64,000 nucleotides of DNA from Thalassocella blandensis (GCA_902141825.1 CABFPG010000005.1:248001-312000); one strand, 5' to 3'. Shown: positions 47,785-57,245, counted from the first letter of the stretch. Made by a program: numbers and translations. The notes: a model not told the origin generated them from the letters alone.

Positions 47785-49254
47785 CGCAGGTGAAAGTTTT
47801 AAGACGCGGTTGTTATTTTTCTCGTTGACGGCCACATAAATATAGCCATCTGGCCCCACTGCCATATCTCGCACTCGGCCAAAACCCTGAAAAACCACCT
47901 CTTCGTCTATTACGCGATTATCTTCAATTGTTAATCGATGTAGCGATTGCGAGCGTAACCCCGCAACAAATAAATTGTTCTGCCAGTGCATGAATTTATT
48001 CCCGTTGTAAAACTTAATTCCACAGGTGGCGATGGAGGGTACCCAGTAATGAATTGGATCTTCCATACCGGGTGCTGAGGTTAGGGCGCTAATGGGGCGT
48101 CCATCGTAATGCATGCCGAAAGTGACTTTTGGCCAACCGTAATTCTGTCCTTTAAGAATAATGTTGATTTCGTCCCCGCCGCGTGGCCCGTGTTCGGATT
48201 CGTATATTTTTCCGGTTGTTGGATGAATATCAAGGCCTTGAGGGTTTCTGTGACCATAGGACCAGATGCTGGCAAGTGCGTCTTTGCGATTTGCGAATGG
48301 ATTGTCTTTGGGGATTCGGCCATCATCGTGCAGGCGGTGAACCTTGCCGTTGAATAGTTTGAGATCCTGAGCCGTTTCGGGGCGATTTTCCTCGCCAGTT
48401 GTAAAATAGATAAAGCCATCCTGATAAACTATACGCGAACCAAAATGGAGCCCATAGTTTTTCTTGTCTTCATCTGGAATCTCAAACAGGGTGTGCTGTT
48501 CTATCCAACGGTCATCTTTTATTTTGCCTCGAACGATTTTGGTCGCACCGCGATTTTTATTTTTTGCCTGTTCTGAGTAGGCGAGATAAACCCAGGGAGA
48601 GGTTGAAGAATTTTTATTGCTGCCTGCATTATTCGGGTGAACCATGACATCCAATAGCCCGCCTTGACGGTGGAACCAGACCTTAGGCGTATCTTTTATT
48701 TGCGTACGTTTACCTTTATGAAAACGCCAGAGCACACCATCTTTCTGTGTGACGAGCATGCTGCCATCAGGCAGGAAATCAATGGCCCAAAGTGTTTCAT
48801 CGCCCTTTCCGGCAACCTGAGTTTTATAGTGATGGAGTTTGGTGGTGATGCGAGTTTCGTCGTTCTTGGGGCGGTCGCTGGTTTTTTGCGAGGAGTGATC
48901 GGCTTTGCTGCGTTGCTCGCGAATGAGTATAACCAAAGACCGGATGTCTTCTTCACTTAAACTGTTTTTCCATGCGGGCATTCCCGCGCTTGTTAGCCCG
49001 TTGCGAATAGCGTCCGCCAAAGCCTCATCGCTGCCATCGGTCTGCCACTGGTCGTCTAACAGGGATTTAGCCATCCCCCCTTGCATTTGATTGCCGTGGC
49101 AAGTGGAGCAGTTTTTTAAAAATATATCAGCCGCTTTCCCTTCGCCTTTTAAACTTTGGGCAGAGGCGTATTGGCAAAACAGCGGAACTTGAAGCGCTAA
49201 AAAAAATAGATAAACACGGTAATATTTATTATGAGACATGATGAAAACAGCCAT
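47770..49254 (-). CDS. Cytochrome c-PQQ-type sugar dehydrogenase fusion, periplasmic
   Basis: 494 residues; an in-frame ATG five codons later (49239) is an alternative start that begins the Sec signal directly. After the signal comes a class-I cytochrome c domain (~38-115) with C-S-T-C-H at 49-53 and the axial Met in G-M-P-A-W (~91-95). The C-terminal ~350 residues are the six-bladed soluble glucose dehydrogenase/YliI-type propeller: P-D-G-S-M-L-V-T, E-H-G-P-R-G-G-D-E-I-N and N-Y-G-W-P. It oxidises aldose-type sugars with PQQ and hands electrons to its own heme. No pqq biosynthesis genes are in the window. Confidence 0.9.
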   Translation of the reverse strand: MAVFIMSHNKYYRVYLFFLALQVPLFCQYASAQSLKGEGKAADIFLKNCSTCHGNQMQGGMAKSLLDDQWQTDGSDEALADAIRNGLTSAGMPAWKNSLSEEDIRSLVILIREQRSKADHSSQKTSDRPKNDETRITTKLHHYKTQVAGKGDETLWAIDFLPDGSMLVTQKDGVLWRFHKGKRTQIKDTPKVWFHRQGGLLDVMVHPNNAGSNKNSSTSPWVYLAYSEQAKNKNRGATKIVRGKIKDDRWIEQHTLFEIPDEDKKNYGLHFGSRIVYQDGFIYFTTGEENRPETAQDLKLFNGKVHRLHDDGRIPKDNPFANRKDALASIWSYGHRNPQGLDIHPTTGKIYESEHGPRGGDEINIILKGQNYGWPKVTFGMHYDGRPISALTSAPGMEDPIHYWVPSIATCGIKFYNGNKFMHWQNNLFVAGLRSQSLHRLTIEDNRVIDEEVVFQGFGRVRDMAVGPDGYIYVAVNEKNNNRVLKLSPADAKN

Positions 49255-49436
49255 TTAAGAGGGTTCGAAAATTGGGTTAACTCATCTCAAAGTATATCGT
49301 GCATTGCGCTGGCTTTCCGTGGATTCGGGAAATGTTGGCAGCTCAAATGCGATGAAAGGGATTGGTATGATGGAAGGCCGCATATTCACTGGTGAAAGGT
49401 GTTTTTATGTGTAAAATTGCGCGCACAAATTATGCG

Positions 49437-49465
49437 TTGACATCGATTAGCAGTTTGCCTACAGT
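49437..49465 (+). promoter_or_regulatory. Sigma-70 promoter of the cobalamin operon
   Basis: Perfect -35 TTGACA (49437-49442), 17-nt spacer, -10 TACAGT (49460-49465; four of six match). Start expected near 49472, just before the riboswitch. Confidence 0.7.
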
Positions 49466-49595
49466 CGACCTGCTTTAGGTCTTGAATTGCACAAATGTTG
49501 AACGTTTGTGTGAGGAAGTTAAATGGGAAGTCTGGTGGAAAGCCAGCACTGCCCCCGCAACGGTAACCTGGCTTTTTTTATCGATGTGGCTTGCG

Positions 49596-49790
49596 ATGTT
49601 GAAGTATTATTCTTTAATAGCGTTAGCCTTTGTTGGTTGATACATATACCTGGCGAGTTTTATTTTGCCTTTGTGTTTATCATATGGCGCCTTGATGCTA
49701 TGGGTATTTGTGGTAGCACTTGCATGGTACTCGCAATTCGATAAAAACTATGAGCCGCATGATTTTTTCTTACGTAAAAGATTTCACTGA
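49596..49790 (+). pseudogene. Broken two-helix membrane ORF inside the riboswitch insertion
   Basis: The frame from the ATG at 49596 reads a hydrophobic segment, meets TGA at 49638-49640, then stays open for 49 more codons to TGA at 49788. Both sides are hydrophobic and would form two membrane helices followed by a charged tail with N-Y-E-P-H-D and L-R-K-R. If the internal TGA were a Trp codon the protein would be a credible 64-residue membrane peptide. An internal ATG (49695) could still give a 31-residue single-span product. No family recognised. Confidence 0.4.
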
Positions 49791-49872
49791 GCGATAAACA
49801 CTAATCTATAAGCATTGAGCTATAGGGTGTTGAAAGACAACGCTTAGAAATATAACACCAAGAACGCTAGCG

Positions 49873-49908
49873 CTTAAGCCATAGTATTTAAATCATAGTA
49901 CTTAAGCC
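49873..49908. repeat. 14-nt degenerate tandem repeat in the riboswitch insertion
   Basis: cttaagccatagta (49873-49886), tttaaatcatagta (49887-49900), cttaagcc (49901-49908). GCTTAAG (49872-49878) and CTTAAGC (49901-49907) also pair. The segment just before (GGTGTT 49826-49831 with AACACC 49854-49859) forms another stem. Confidence 0.7.
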
Positions 49909-50202
49909 AAAAAGCTTGGTGGGAGCGCATAGACAAAATCAAGGGAAGTCCGATACCAGCCTGAACGTGTAAGCACCGAATACAATAGTTCGGTGTGATG
50001 GTGCGGAGGGCTGCCATCCAAGTCTTTTCTGTTTTGCATATGACTATGGCGTATGTCTCGGCAGACTTCTTGTTTTCCCTTCGTAGAATTTTATTAGAAC
50101 TACAATCTCGTCATTTATAGAAATGCCACGCTGTTAAAATCACCCGATCTCACCATCAGTGTAAGCAGTGCCAAATAAGAATCAAATAAGAGTAGCGATA
50201 AC

Positions 50203-50808
50203 GTGGAAGATGAAAAACAACGAAAACATAAAGCCGCAATGGAAAAGCAGAAATCCAAAGTTGATGCCAAGATTGAGCGAGCTGATATCGAGCGCGGTGT
50301 TGCGGTATTGTTAACGGGTAATGGTAAAGGGAAATCCAGCTCAGCTTTTGGCATGGTGATCCGCGCTTTAGGTTACGGTCAAAAAGTTGCCGTGGTGCAG
50401 TTTATTAAAGGTAAACAGCTTTCGGGTGAGGAGATGTTTTTGCAGAAGCATTTCCCTCAGATGGATTTTTACCAAATGGGCACAGGGTTTACCTGGAATA
50501 CCCAGGATCGCAGCGGGGATATCGCTGCGGCTGAAACCACTTGGGCGCAAGCGCAAAAACATCTGCAAGACCCGGAGCTGGACCTGCTGATACTGGATGA
50601 GTTGACTTATATGCTGGCTTATCAGTACCTGGATGAAGACAAAGTGATTAGCGCAATTCAGCAGCGCCCAGAACAGCAAAGTGTAATTGTGACCGGTCGA
50701 GGTGGCGGAGCGGCGTTGCGTGAGTGCGTGGATACTGTGTCTGAAATAAAAGATATCAAGCATGCATTTAAAGCTGGAATCAAAGCGCGTAAAGGTGTGG
50801 ATTATTAA
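50203..50808 (+). CDS. cobO: Cob(I)yrinic acid a,c-diamide adenosyltransferase
   Basis: 201 residues from GTG. CobA/CobO/BtuR family: the P-loop G-N-G-K-G-K-S-S-S-A is at residues 39-48, V-V-Q-F-I-K-G follows, and D-E-L-T-Y lies near 143. The N-terminal 30 residues are charged and helical. Transfers the 5'-deoxyadenosyl group of ATP to cobalt(I) corrinoids, needed for both salvage and synthesis. First gene under the cobalamin riboswitch; 63 nt precede cobQ. Confidence 0.95.
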   Translation: MEDEKQRKHKAAMEKQKSKVDAKIERADIERGVAVLLTGNGKGKSSSAFGMVIRALGYGQKVAVVQFIKGKQLSGEEMFLQKHFPQMDFYQMGTGFTWNTQDRSGDIAAAETTWAQAQKHLQDPELDLLILDELTYMLAYQYLDEDKVISAIQQRPEQQSVIVTGRGGGAALRECVDTVSEIKDIKHAFKAGIKARKGVDY

Positions 50809-50871
50809 ACGCCCAATCATCCTATGCCAGATACCGACCTGCCTTAGTACAAGGTTGCAGGAGGTGGTCAG

Positions 50872-52425
50872 GTGAAAGCATCGCGTACATTGATGGTGCA
50901 AGGCACTACCTCCGACGCTGGAAAAACGACGCTTGTGGCTGCACTTTGCCGTGTGCTCTACCAGCAATGTGGGAGCGTTGCGCCGTTTAAGCCGCAAAAT
51001 ATGGCATTAAACAGTGCGGTTACTGAGGATGGTGGAGAAATTGGTCGTGCGCAAGCGTTGCAGGCCATGGCATGTAAGCTCCCCGCACATACGGATATGA
51101 ATCCCATCTTGATAAAGCCTACCAGCGATGTTGGAGCGCAGATCATCGTGCACGGAAGGGCATTAAAAAATATGAAAGCGCAGGACTATCATCGCTACAA
51201 ACCGGAAGCGAAAAAAGCCGTTCTTGCCTCATACGACAGGCTGCGACAAAAATATGAATGGATAGTGGTGGAAGGGGCTGGGAGTCCGGCTGAAATCAAT
51301 CTGCGCGAAGGTGATATTGCCAATATGGGGTTTGCAGAGGCGGTGGACTGCCCTGTAATTTTAATTGCAGATATAGATCGTGGCGGCGTGTTTGCGCATA
51401 TTGTAGGGACGCTCGACCTTTTGAGTAAATCCGAGCGGGCTCGAGTGATCGGTGTTGTAATCAATCGTTTTCGGGGAGATATCGCCCTGTTACAAAGTGG
51501 ACTGGATTGGCTGGAAGAAAGAACAGGTCTACCGGTGCTGGCGGTTTTACCTTACCTTCACAATTTAAGTTTAGATGCTGAAGACGCGATCTCGAAAATC
51601 TCGCTGCCCAAGCAGGCGCAGCGATTGCGGGTAGTGGTTCCGGTGCTGCCACGCATTAGCAATCACACCGATTTTGATGCATTGCGGATACATGCTCATG
51701 TTGAATTAATCTTTGCCAATATCGACGAACCTATGCCGCCCTGTGATCTGCTTATTCTACCTGGATCAAAAAATGTCAATGAAGATCTGGCTACGCTCAA
51801 GCAGCACGGTTGGCCGAAGGCCATTGCTCGTCACTTGCGCTACGGTGGTAAGTTAGTGGGTATTTGTGGCGGCTATCAAATGCTCGGATTGGAAATTTCA
51901 GATCCGGAAGCAATTGAATCTCACATCGCCTCCAGTGAAGGTCTCGGGTTGATACCGGTTAAGACAGTGTTACAGCCGCAGAAAGTATTGAAAAATGTGC
52001 AAGGTGAATTGAGGTTGTCTCCACAGTCTATTGCAGCGAATTTCAGTGGCTATGAAATCCATTGCGGTATTAGTCAATTCGTGGGTACTCGCCAGCAGGC
52101 GCATTTACCCATTGCTCTGGCGTCTGCGTCACAGCACATCCATACTTCTGCGCAGTGTGACAGTTATGTGAGCGAAGACGGACAGATTTTTGGTAGTTAT
52201 ATTCATGGGTTGTTTGACAGTGCTCAGGCATGTGAGCAACTTTTGCGTTGGGCGGGTTTGGCTGTGGACAATGATGAAATGCAAACGAAGGATTTACATC
52301 ATCATCGGGAAGGGGAATTAAATCGTTTGGTGTCTGCGCTGGAGCAGGCCATGGATCTTTCTCGCCTTGAGCAGCTTGTCGAATCTTTTTATTTGCAGCG
52401 AGAATCACGCAGTGATTTTTCATAG
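50872..52425 (+). CDS. cobQ: Cobyric acid synthase
   Basis: 517 residues from GTG, with aggaggtg 7 nt upstream. The N-terminal DTBS-like ATPase has [16 protein letters not shown] at ~10-25. The C-terminal class-I-like glutamine amidotransferase has [10 protein letters not shown] (nucleophile Cys) and S-Y-I-H-G-L-F-D. It amidates adenosyl-cobyrinic acid diamide at four positions. Its presence implies entry of cobyrinate-level precursors, although cbiB/cobD is not in the window. Confidence 0.96.
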   Translation: MKASRTLMVQGTTSDAGKTTLVAALCRVLYQQCGSVAPFKPQNMALNSAVTEDGGEIGRAQALQAMACKLPAHTDMNPILIKPTSDVGAQIIVHGRALKNMKAQDYHRYKPEAKKAVLASYDRLRQKYEWIVVEGAGSPAEINLREGDIANMGFAEAVDCPVILIADIDRGGVFAHIVGTLDLLSKSERARVIGVVINRFRGDIALLQSGLDWLEERTGLPVLAVLPYLHNLSLDAEDAISKISLPKQAQRLRVVVPVLPRISNHTDFDALRIHAHVELIFANIDEPMPPCDLLILPGSKNVNEDLATLKQHGWPKAIARHLRYGGKLVGICGGYQMLGLEISDPEAIESHIASSEGLGLIPVKTVLQPQKVLKNVQGELRLSPQSIAANFSGYEIHCGISQFVGTRQQAHLPIALASASQHIHTSAQCDSYVSEDGQIFGSYIHGLFDSAQACEQLLRWAGLAVDNDEMQTKDLHHHREGELNRLVSALEQAMDLSRLEQLVESFYLQRESRSDFS

Positions 52426-53446
52426 TAGCGGTGTTGCACTGCATTGGCGATGGCTGCTTTCTGGCGCCTTGGTGGTACTGTGTTTATGTGCCGTGATTTC
52501 TATTAGTTTTGGCGCCGTCTCTCTCTCGCTCTCTGAGATAGGACTTTGGCTGCAGGGAAAAAGCAGTCTACAAACACAAATTATTATTGAAGATATTCGA
52601 TTGCCAAGAATGCTGCTTGCACTATGTATAGGAGCGTTATTGGCATTGTGCGGCACTGTGACACAAGGTTTGTTTCGCAATCCACTGGCAGACCCCTCTT
52701 TGATTGGCGTCAGTGCTGGTGCTTCCGCTGGAGCAAGCATTGTGATTGTATTACTGAGTCAGCTGCATTGGAATATGCTTGGGGTTCCCGTTGTTTCTGT
52801 GGGAGCCTTTATTGGTGGGTTGATTGCTGTCATGGTTGTATATCGTATCGCTACGGGGGTGAATGGTACGTCGGTCGCCACAATGTTATTAGCGGGAATT
52901 GCGATTACATTTTTAACAGGAAGTCTTTCGAGTATTCTGGAGTTTTACGCTGATGATGAAATGTTACGTCGAATCAGTTTATGGCGGATGGGCGGACTGG
53001 ATGCTGCGAACTATACGCATGCGATGATTGCCGCAAGTGTGCTGATTGTCTTGCTGGTTTTGTTGCCGCAAACGGCCAAGGCTCTGGACGCCTTCTTGTT
53101 GGGAGAGTCTGAAGCTCGTCACTTGGGTATTGATGTGGACAAAATAAAATATATTTTGATTGTTTCCGTGGCGGTTGGAGTTGGAGTGGCTGTTGCTTTG
53201 GCCGGCAGCATTGCGTTTGTTGGATTAGTGGTACCGCACATGTTGCGGATGCTGGTTGGGCCGGCCCATCGATTTTTATTGCCATTAAGCGCTATTGGCG
53301 GTGCTGTTCTACTGCTACTGTCTGATGTGTTATCTAGAACCTTGGTGGCACCCACTGAACTCCCTGTGGGCATATTGACAGCTTTTCTCGGTGCGCCACT
53401 TTTCATTTCCTTGTTACGTCACCGTCATGAATATGGGATGCGTTAG
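52412..53446 (+). CDS. btuC: Vitamin B12 ABC transporter permease
   Basis: 344 residues from the GTG at 52412, which overlaps the cobQ end by 14 nt. A TTG at 52367 would add 15 residues of no typical sequence. FecCD-type permease with about ten membrane helices. Signature segments: [42 protein letters not shown]. Partner of the ATPase encoded next and of the binding protein at 58155. Confidence 0.93.
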   Translation: MIFHSSGVALHWRWLLSGALVVLCLCAVISISFGAVSLSLSEIGLWLQGKSSLQTQIIIEDIRLPRMLLALCIGALLALCGTVTQGLFRNPLADPSLIGVSAGASAGASIVIVLLSQLHWNMLGVPVVSVGAFIGGLIAVMVVYRIATGVNGTSVATMLLAGIAITFLTGSLSSILEFYADDEMLRRISLWRMGGLDAANYTHAMIAASVLIVLLVLLPQTAKALDAFLLGESEARHLGIDVDKIKYILIVSVAVGVGVAVALAGSIAFVGLVVPHMLRMLVGPAHRFLLPLSAIGGAVLLLLSDVLSRTLVAPTELPVGILTAFLGAPLFISLLRHRHEYGMR

Positions 53447-53452
53447 CATTAT

Positions 53453-54271
53453 ATGAACTCAATACGCCTGCAAAGCAACGACAAAATGCCAGAGCGCAAG
53501 CCTGTATTGCACGTACAGGCGTTGTCTTTTAGTAAAAACAAAGCCCAGTTATTGCGGGATATTACGTTTTCCGTACCGGCTGGTGAAGTGTTGGCGATAG
53601 TCGGTCCCAATGGTGCAGGAAAAAGCACCTTGTTAAAAATTCTGGCGGGGGATGAGCCGTGCCATGGGGATGTACTCATTGGTGGGCAACATCAAGGTCA
53701 ATGGGCCCTAAAAAAACGCGCACGTCATCTGGCGGTTTTGCCTCAGTTCAGCTTACTCAATTTCCCGTATACCGTGGAGCAGGTGGTGGGCTTAGGTCGA
53801 ACTCCACATGCGACCGGAGCCGCGGTGGACAACGAAATTGTTCAGCAGGTGATGCAGGAGCTGGATATCGCTTACTTGCAAGGTCGCCTGTACCCCGCTT
53901 TATCTGGTGGTGAAAAGCAGCGCACGCAAATCGCGCGTGTGTTTTGTCAGGTGTGGCGGGAAGCTGATGCAAATCCCAGGCTGATGCTGTTGGATGAACC
54001 GACAACAGCCCTGGACCTGGGTCATCAGCAACAATTAATGCGCGCGATTACACAAATCGCAAAGCGAGGCGTGGCTGTAGTGATGGTGGTACATGATATT
54101 AATCTGGCATTGGCGCATGCAGACAAGGTACTCGCATTGCAGTGTGGTGAAATGGTGGCCTATGGCAATACTAATGAGGTGCTTACGGAAAGTGTTTTAC
54201 AGCACCTTTTTTCTGCGCAAATAAAATTGATTCAACATCCAGATAAACCGACTTTTATGGTGACATTATGA
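53453..54271 (+). CDS. btuD: Vitamin B12/hemin-type ABC transporter ATPase
   Basis: 272 residues. Walker A G-P-N-G-A-G-K-S-T-L-L near residue 48, signature L-S-G-G-E-K-Q-R, Walker B L-M-L-L-D-E-P-T-T-A-L-D. FepC/HmuV/BtuD family; location next to btuC and among cob genes makes B12 uptake the likely role. The stop overlaps the cobU start (ATGA). Confidence 0.94.
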   Translation: MNSIRLQSNDKMPERKPVLHVQALSFSKNKAQLLRDITFSVPAGEVLAIVGPNGAGKSTLLKILAGDEPCHGDVLIGGQHQGQWALKKRARHLAVLPQFSLLNFPYTVEQVVGLGRTPHATGAAVDNEIVQQVMQELDIAYLQGRLYPALSGGEKQRTQIARVFCQVWREADANPRLMLLDEPTTALDLGHQQQLMRAITQIAKRGVAVVMVVHDINLALAHADKVLALQCGEMVAYGNTNEVLTESVLQHLFSAQIKLIQHPDKPTFMVTL

Positions 54272-54819
54272 AGCATTTGGTGCTTGGTGGTGCAAGAAGT
54301 GGTAAAAGTCGCTATGCCGAACAACAGGCAAACGCATTATTCCAGCAGCGCACCGAACGGGAGGGCAATGGTGTGAGTTTGCATTATGTGGCTACAGCCA
54401 CGGCAAATGACGAAGAAATGCAGCAGCGAATAGTGCATCACCAGCGAGCTCGACACGCCCAATGGCAGTTAAGTGAATCGCCAGAAAAATTGGCAGAAAC
54501 TTTGCTTTGCATCGCAGAGGAAAATCCTTCCAGTATTGTTGTCGTTGATTGTTTAACATTGTGGCTTAGCAATATCTTGCATGCAAATACTGCGACCGGG
54601 GAAATCGACGCCTTACTGCAAGTGCTGCCACAATGTAACAGTGATATTATATTGGTCAGTAATGAAGTGGGCTCTGGTATCGTGCCTCTGGGAAAGCTAT
54701 CGCGCGATTTTGTGGACACAGCGGGCCGTCTCCATCAAGCGCTGGTTCCTCTTTGCGATGCTGTGACTCTGGTGATTGCCGGATTACCACTGCCGTTAAA
54801 GCAACAAGACCCGGCGTAG
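54268..54819 (+). CDS. cobU: Adenosylcobinamide kinase/guanylyltransferase
   Basis: 183 residues. Walker A G-G-A-R-S-G-K-S-R-Y-A-E at residues 6-17; V-D-C-L-T-L-W-L-S-N and S-N-E-V-G-S-G-I-V-P follow. It phosphorylates adenosylcobinamide and couples GMP to it before CobS joins the lower ligand. Overlaps btuD by 4 nt. Confidence 0.96.
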   Translation: MKHLVLGGARSGKSRYAEQQANALFQQRTEREGNGVSLHYVATATANDEEMQQRIVHHQRARHAQWQLSESPEKLAETLLCIAEENPSSIVVVDCLTLWLSNILHANTATGEIDALLQVLPQCNSDIILVSNEVGSGIVPLGKLSRDFVDTAGRLHQALVPLCDAVTLVIAGLPLPLKQQDPA

Positions 54820-55342
54820 AAATACAGGCTAACTGGATAATTACGCCTGTTTGTGACAGCTACCGTATGACGACAGTAATCGTATTGTAACTGGAGAAGC
54901 GCTCGACAAAGACGATGCTACAATTTGATCGCATACTACTTAAAATAAGGGCGCTAAAATACAAGGGGCTAAAACCAAAGTTCTAAAACACAAAGCACTG
55001 AAACACAAAGTATAAAAGTATAAAAGTATAAAAGTATAAAAGTATAAAAGTAAAAAAAGAGCAACGCTGAAAACAGCAAGCTCGAAAGATAAAAAGCAAT
55101 AAGATCGACAAGACAAAAAAATAAAAGCCAAAGACTTCGAATATAAAAGCGGAAGCGTAATCGCAACAATTAACCGCTGCTACATTTAACTGCTGATTCA
55201 TTGTTCTTTGGTAAACCAAACCCGAAAAGCACAAAATAAAAAGTCAAAATAAAGCAATATTAGAAAAAACAAAATAATGCTTAACAAACTGCTCCACTCA
55301 AAACCAGTTTGTATTTAACCTTGATAACAGACGAACAACATT
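54820..55342. other. 523-bp spacer between cobU and cobT, A-rich with tandem repeats
   Basis: The plus strand from 54940 to 55300 is strikingly rich in A. Within it lie two repeat arrays at 54951-55050. No ORF with a ribosome site is present on the plus strand; the minus strand has three overlapping open frames made of repeated Y-F-Y-T-F-I-L, an effect of the repeats. The cobT promoter should lie here. Confidence 0.6.
54951..55050. repeat. Compound tandem repeat: four 15-nt units then five 8-nt units
   Basis: 15-nt units: gcgctaaaatacaag (54951), gggctaaaaccaaag (54966), ttctaaaacacaaag (54981), cactgaaacacaaag (54996). Immediately after, five perfect 8-nt copies of tataaaag (55011-55050). 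The 8-nt unit looks like a shortened form of the 15-nt one. Confidence 0.9.
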
Positions 55343-56407
55343 ATGACAAATTTAATGGCGTGGCTGACACAACCAGCCAAGATGGTCAGTGATGAATTTC
55401 AAGCGCTGGCGACACAACATCAACAACAATTAACCAAACCCGCAGGGGCACTTGGTGCTTTGGAAACTCTGGCAATAAAATTTGCCGGGTGGCAAGGCAA
55501 AAAAATGCCCACGCTCGAAAGAATTGGCGTACGTATTTTTGCCGCCGACCATGGTGTCTGTCAGCAGAATATTTCTGCCTTTCCGCAAGAAGTGACAGCG
55601 CAAATGGTACTGAATTTTATCAGTGGCGGGGCTGCAATCAGCGTCTTGAGTCGGGAATTAAATGCTGACTTTGCAGTGGTTAATATGGGAGTCAAGCACG
55701 AAGAAATTTTACAATCCAGCGTGATTGAGGGCAGTTCAAATTATTTGAATCGCGCTGTAGCTCCGGGCACGCGGGATTTTACAGAAGCAGAAGCGATGAG
55801 TTTCAGTCACATGGCTGAAGCGCTCAATGCCGGTCGAGAGGTGATAGAAAACCAGGATTGGGATATTTTTGTTGGTGGTGAAATGGGGATAGGCAATACC
55901 AGTGCCGCGGCAGCCATCTATAGTGCTTTGTTAAAACTTTCAGCCGAATACACGGTTGGTCCCGGCGCGGGACTGGATCGTACCCAAATGCTACATAAGC
56001 AAGCCGTGATTGAGCAGGCTTTGAACTTTCATGGCCACAAATTGCAGGACCCCTTGGCTGTATTGCAATGTTTGGGTGGCTATGAAATTGCTGCGCTGAC
56101 AGGGAGCTACATTGCGGCTGCTCAACGAGGAATTCCGGTTTTGGTCGATGGGTTTATTTCCACAGCGGCTGCATTGCTCGCGATAAATATTAATCCGGGA
56201 TGTAAAGCCTGGTTGGTATATTCTCATTGCTCGGCAGAGCCCGCACATAAGTGTGCATTGGAGTCTATCAATGAAAAGCCTCTCGTTGACCTGAGCCTGC
56301 GTTTAGGAGAGGGGAGTGGCGCTGCTTTAGTGATTCCATTGATAAAGTCAGCATTGAGCCTGCATAACAACATGGCCACCTTTGCCAGTGCAGGTGTTAG
56401 CAAATAG
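55343..56407 (+). CDS. cobT: Nicotinate-nucleotide-dimethylbenzimidazole phosphoribosyltransferase
   Basis: 354 residues. Typical CobT segments: L-T-K-P-A-G-A-L-G-A-L-E, F-A-A-D-H-G-V, F-V-G-G-E-M-G-I-G-N-T-S-A-A-A and V-D-G-F-I-S-T-A-A-A. The end R-L-G-E-G-S-G-A-A-L carries the catalytic Glu. It makes alpha-ribazole phosphate, the activated lower ligand of B12. Confidence 0.96.
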   Translation: MTNLMAWLTQPAKMVSDEFQALATQHQQQLTKPAGALGALETLAIKFAGWQGKKMPTLERIGVRIFAADHGVCQQNISAFPQEVTAQMVLNFISGGAAISVLSRELNADFAVVNMGVKHEEILQSSVIEGSSNYLNRAVAPGTRDFTEAEAMSFSHMAEALNAGREVIENQDWDIFVGGEMGIGNTSAAAAIYSALLKLSAEYTVGPGAGLDRTQMLHKQAVIEQALNFHGHKLQDPLAVLQCLGGYEIAALTGSYIAAAQRGIPVLVDGFISTAAALLAININPGCKAWLVYSHCSAEPAHKCALESINEKPLVDLSLRLGEGSGAALVIPLIKSALSLHNNMATFASAGVSK

Positions 56408-56552
56408 TAGCTGTTATTGGCTGTGATTGCTGTTTACCTTGTTTTTGAGTATGAATGCCCGGGGCAGCGTCATCCGATTGACATGTGAGTCAATCAGTAT
56501 TGTGTTATGTTTGTAACACACAAAATCACTTTTTAATTTGAGTTAGCACAAT

Positions 56553-57221
56553 ATGGCAAATCAGTCGGTATCTCCTGCAACCGTTGATAAGCGAACAGAT
56601 TCGCTTGATCAGAATCCAATACTACACGCGACGCGCATTGATATTCTTCGGCACGGCGAATGCGAGGGGGGAGCTATTTTCAGAGGATCGACTGATGTGA
56701 ATCTCACCCCGGAAGGCTTTGCTCAGATGCAATCTTCCAGTGAAAAACTGCAGCAGGACTGGGACATGATTATCAGCTCACCCATGTTGCGCTGTCATAA
56801 ATTTGCAGACCATATTGCCGAGAAAACCCAGCTCACTGTGAATTTGGATGACCGTTTACGAGAAATGCATTTTGGTGTTTGGGACGGTGAAAAAATTGAT
56901 GATGTCTGGCATGAGTACACTCAGCTTATCAGCCAGTGGCGTGAAGATCCAGATGCTTATACTCCACCTGAAGGGGAGCCCTTAGTGGAGGTTTTTTCGA
57001 GGGTAGAAGAGTTTTATCAGGAAGTGTTGGCGCAGCATGCAGGTAAGAAAATTCTGGTTGTGGCGCACGGTGGCATAATTCGGGTAGTTCTCTCGCTTGT
57101 TTTGCAATTGCCCAGAGCAAAATTAAATCGTTTTGAAGTTCCTTATGCATCGGTTTCAACGATCTCGGTTATTCACACCGCACAGGGCTTAATAGAACGA
57201 CTACACGCGCATAATTTTTAA
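56553..57221 (+). CDS. cobC: Alpha-ribazole phosphatase (histidine phosphatase family)
   Basis: 222 residues. R-H-G-E at 33-36 carries the phosphohistidine, with the second His in V-V-A-H-G-G-I (~168-174). The N-terminal ~25 residues are a poorly conserved extension. In this cluster it should remove the phosphate of alpha-ribazole phosphate or adenosylcobalamin phosphate. About 145 nt separate it from cobT. Confidence 0.9.
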   Translation: MANQSVSPATVDKRTDSLDQNPILHATRIDILRHGECEGGAIFRGSTDVNLTPEGFAQMQSSSEKLQQDWDMIISSPMLRCHKFADHIAEKTQLTVNLDDRLREMHFGVWDGEKIDDVWHEYTQLISQWREDPDAYTPPEGEPLVEVFSRVEEFYQEVLAQHAGKKILVVAHGGIIRVVLSLVLQLPRAKLNRFEVPYASVSTISVIHTAQGLIERLHAHNF

Positions 57222-57245
57222 GAACTGCATATTGGGATTCGCACG

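Larger units (their letters stand above)
49470..50018 (+). ncRNA. Cobalamin riboswitch with a large internal insertion
   Basis: The 5' core is typical: GGTGGAAAGCC near 49534-49544, then GCCCCCGCAACGGTAA at 49551-49566. The 3' core AAGTCCGATACCAGCC is at 49946-49961. It is followed by a hairpin GATGG/CCATC (49997-50018) whose loop (gcggaggg) can kiss the CCCCCGC loop. The cores are 379 nt apart instead of the usual few dozen. CCTGGCTTTTT (49567-49577) pairs with AAAAAGCTTGG (49909-49919), with one mismatch and one G-U, closing a 331-nt insertion. A helix AAGTCT/AGACTT (50020-50068) may be the expression platform. It should repress cobO onward when adenosylcobalamin is present. Confidence 0.85.

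Noticed and set aside
49523-49744. 73-codon ORF starting inside the riboswitch core
   Set aside because: It reads through the conserved aptamer boxes, so it is a shadow of the RNA element; the frame from 49596 has better membrane-protein character.
54951-55050. Possible CRISPR array
   Set aside because: Units are directly adjacent without spacers and only 8-15 nt long.
54940-55234. Three overlapping minus-strand ORFs with repeated Y-F-Y-T-F-I-L
   Set aside because: They are the reverse reading of the A-rich tandem repeats; open in several frames at once.
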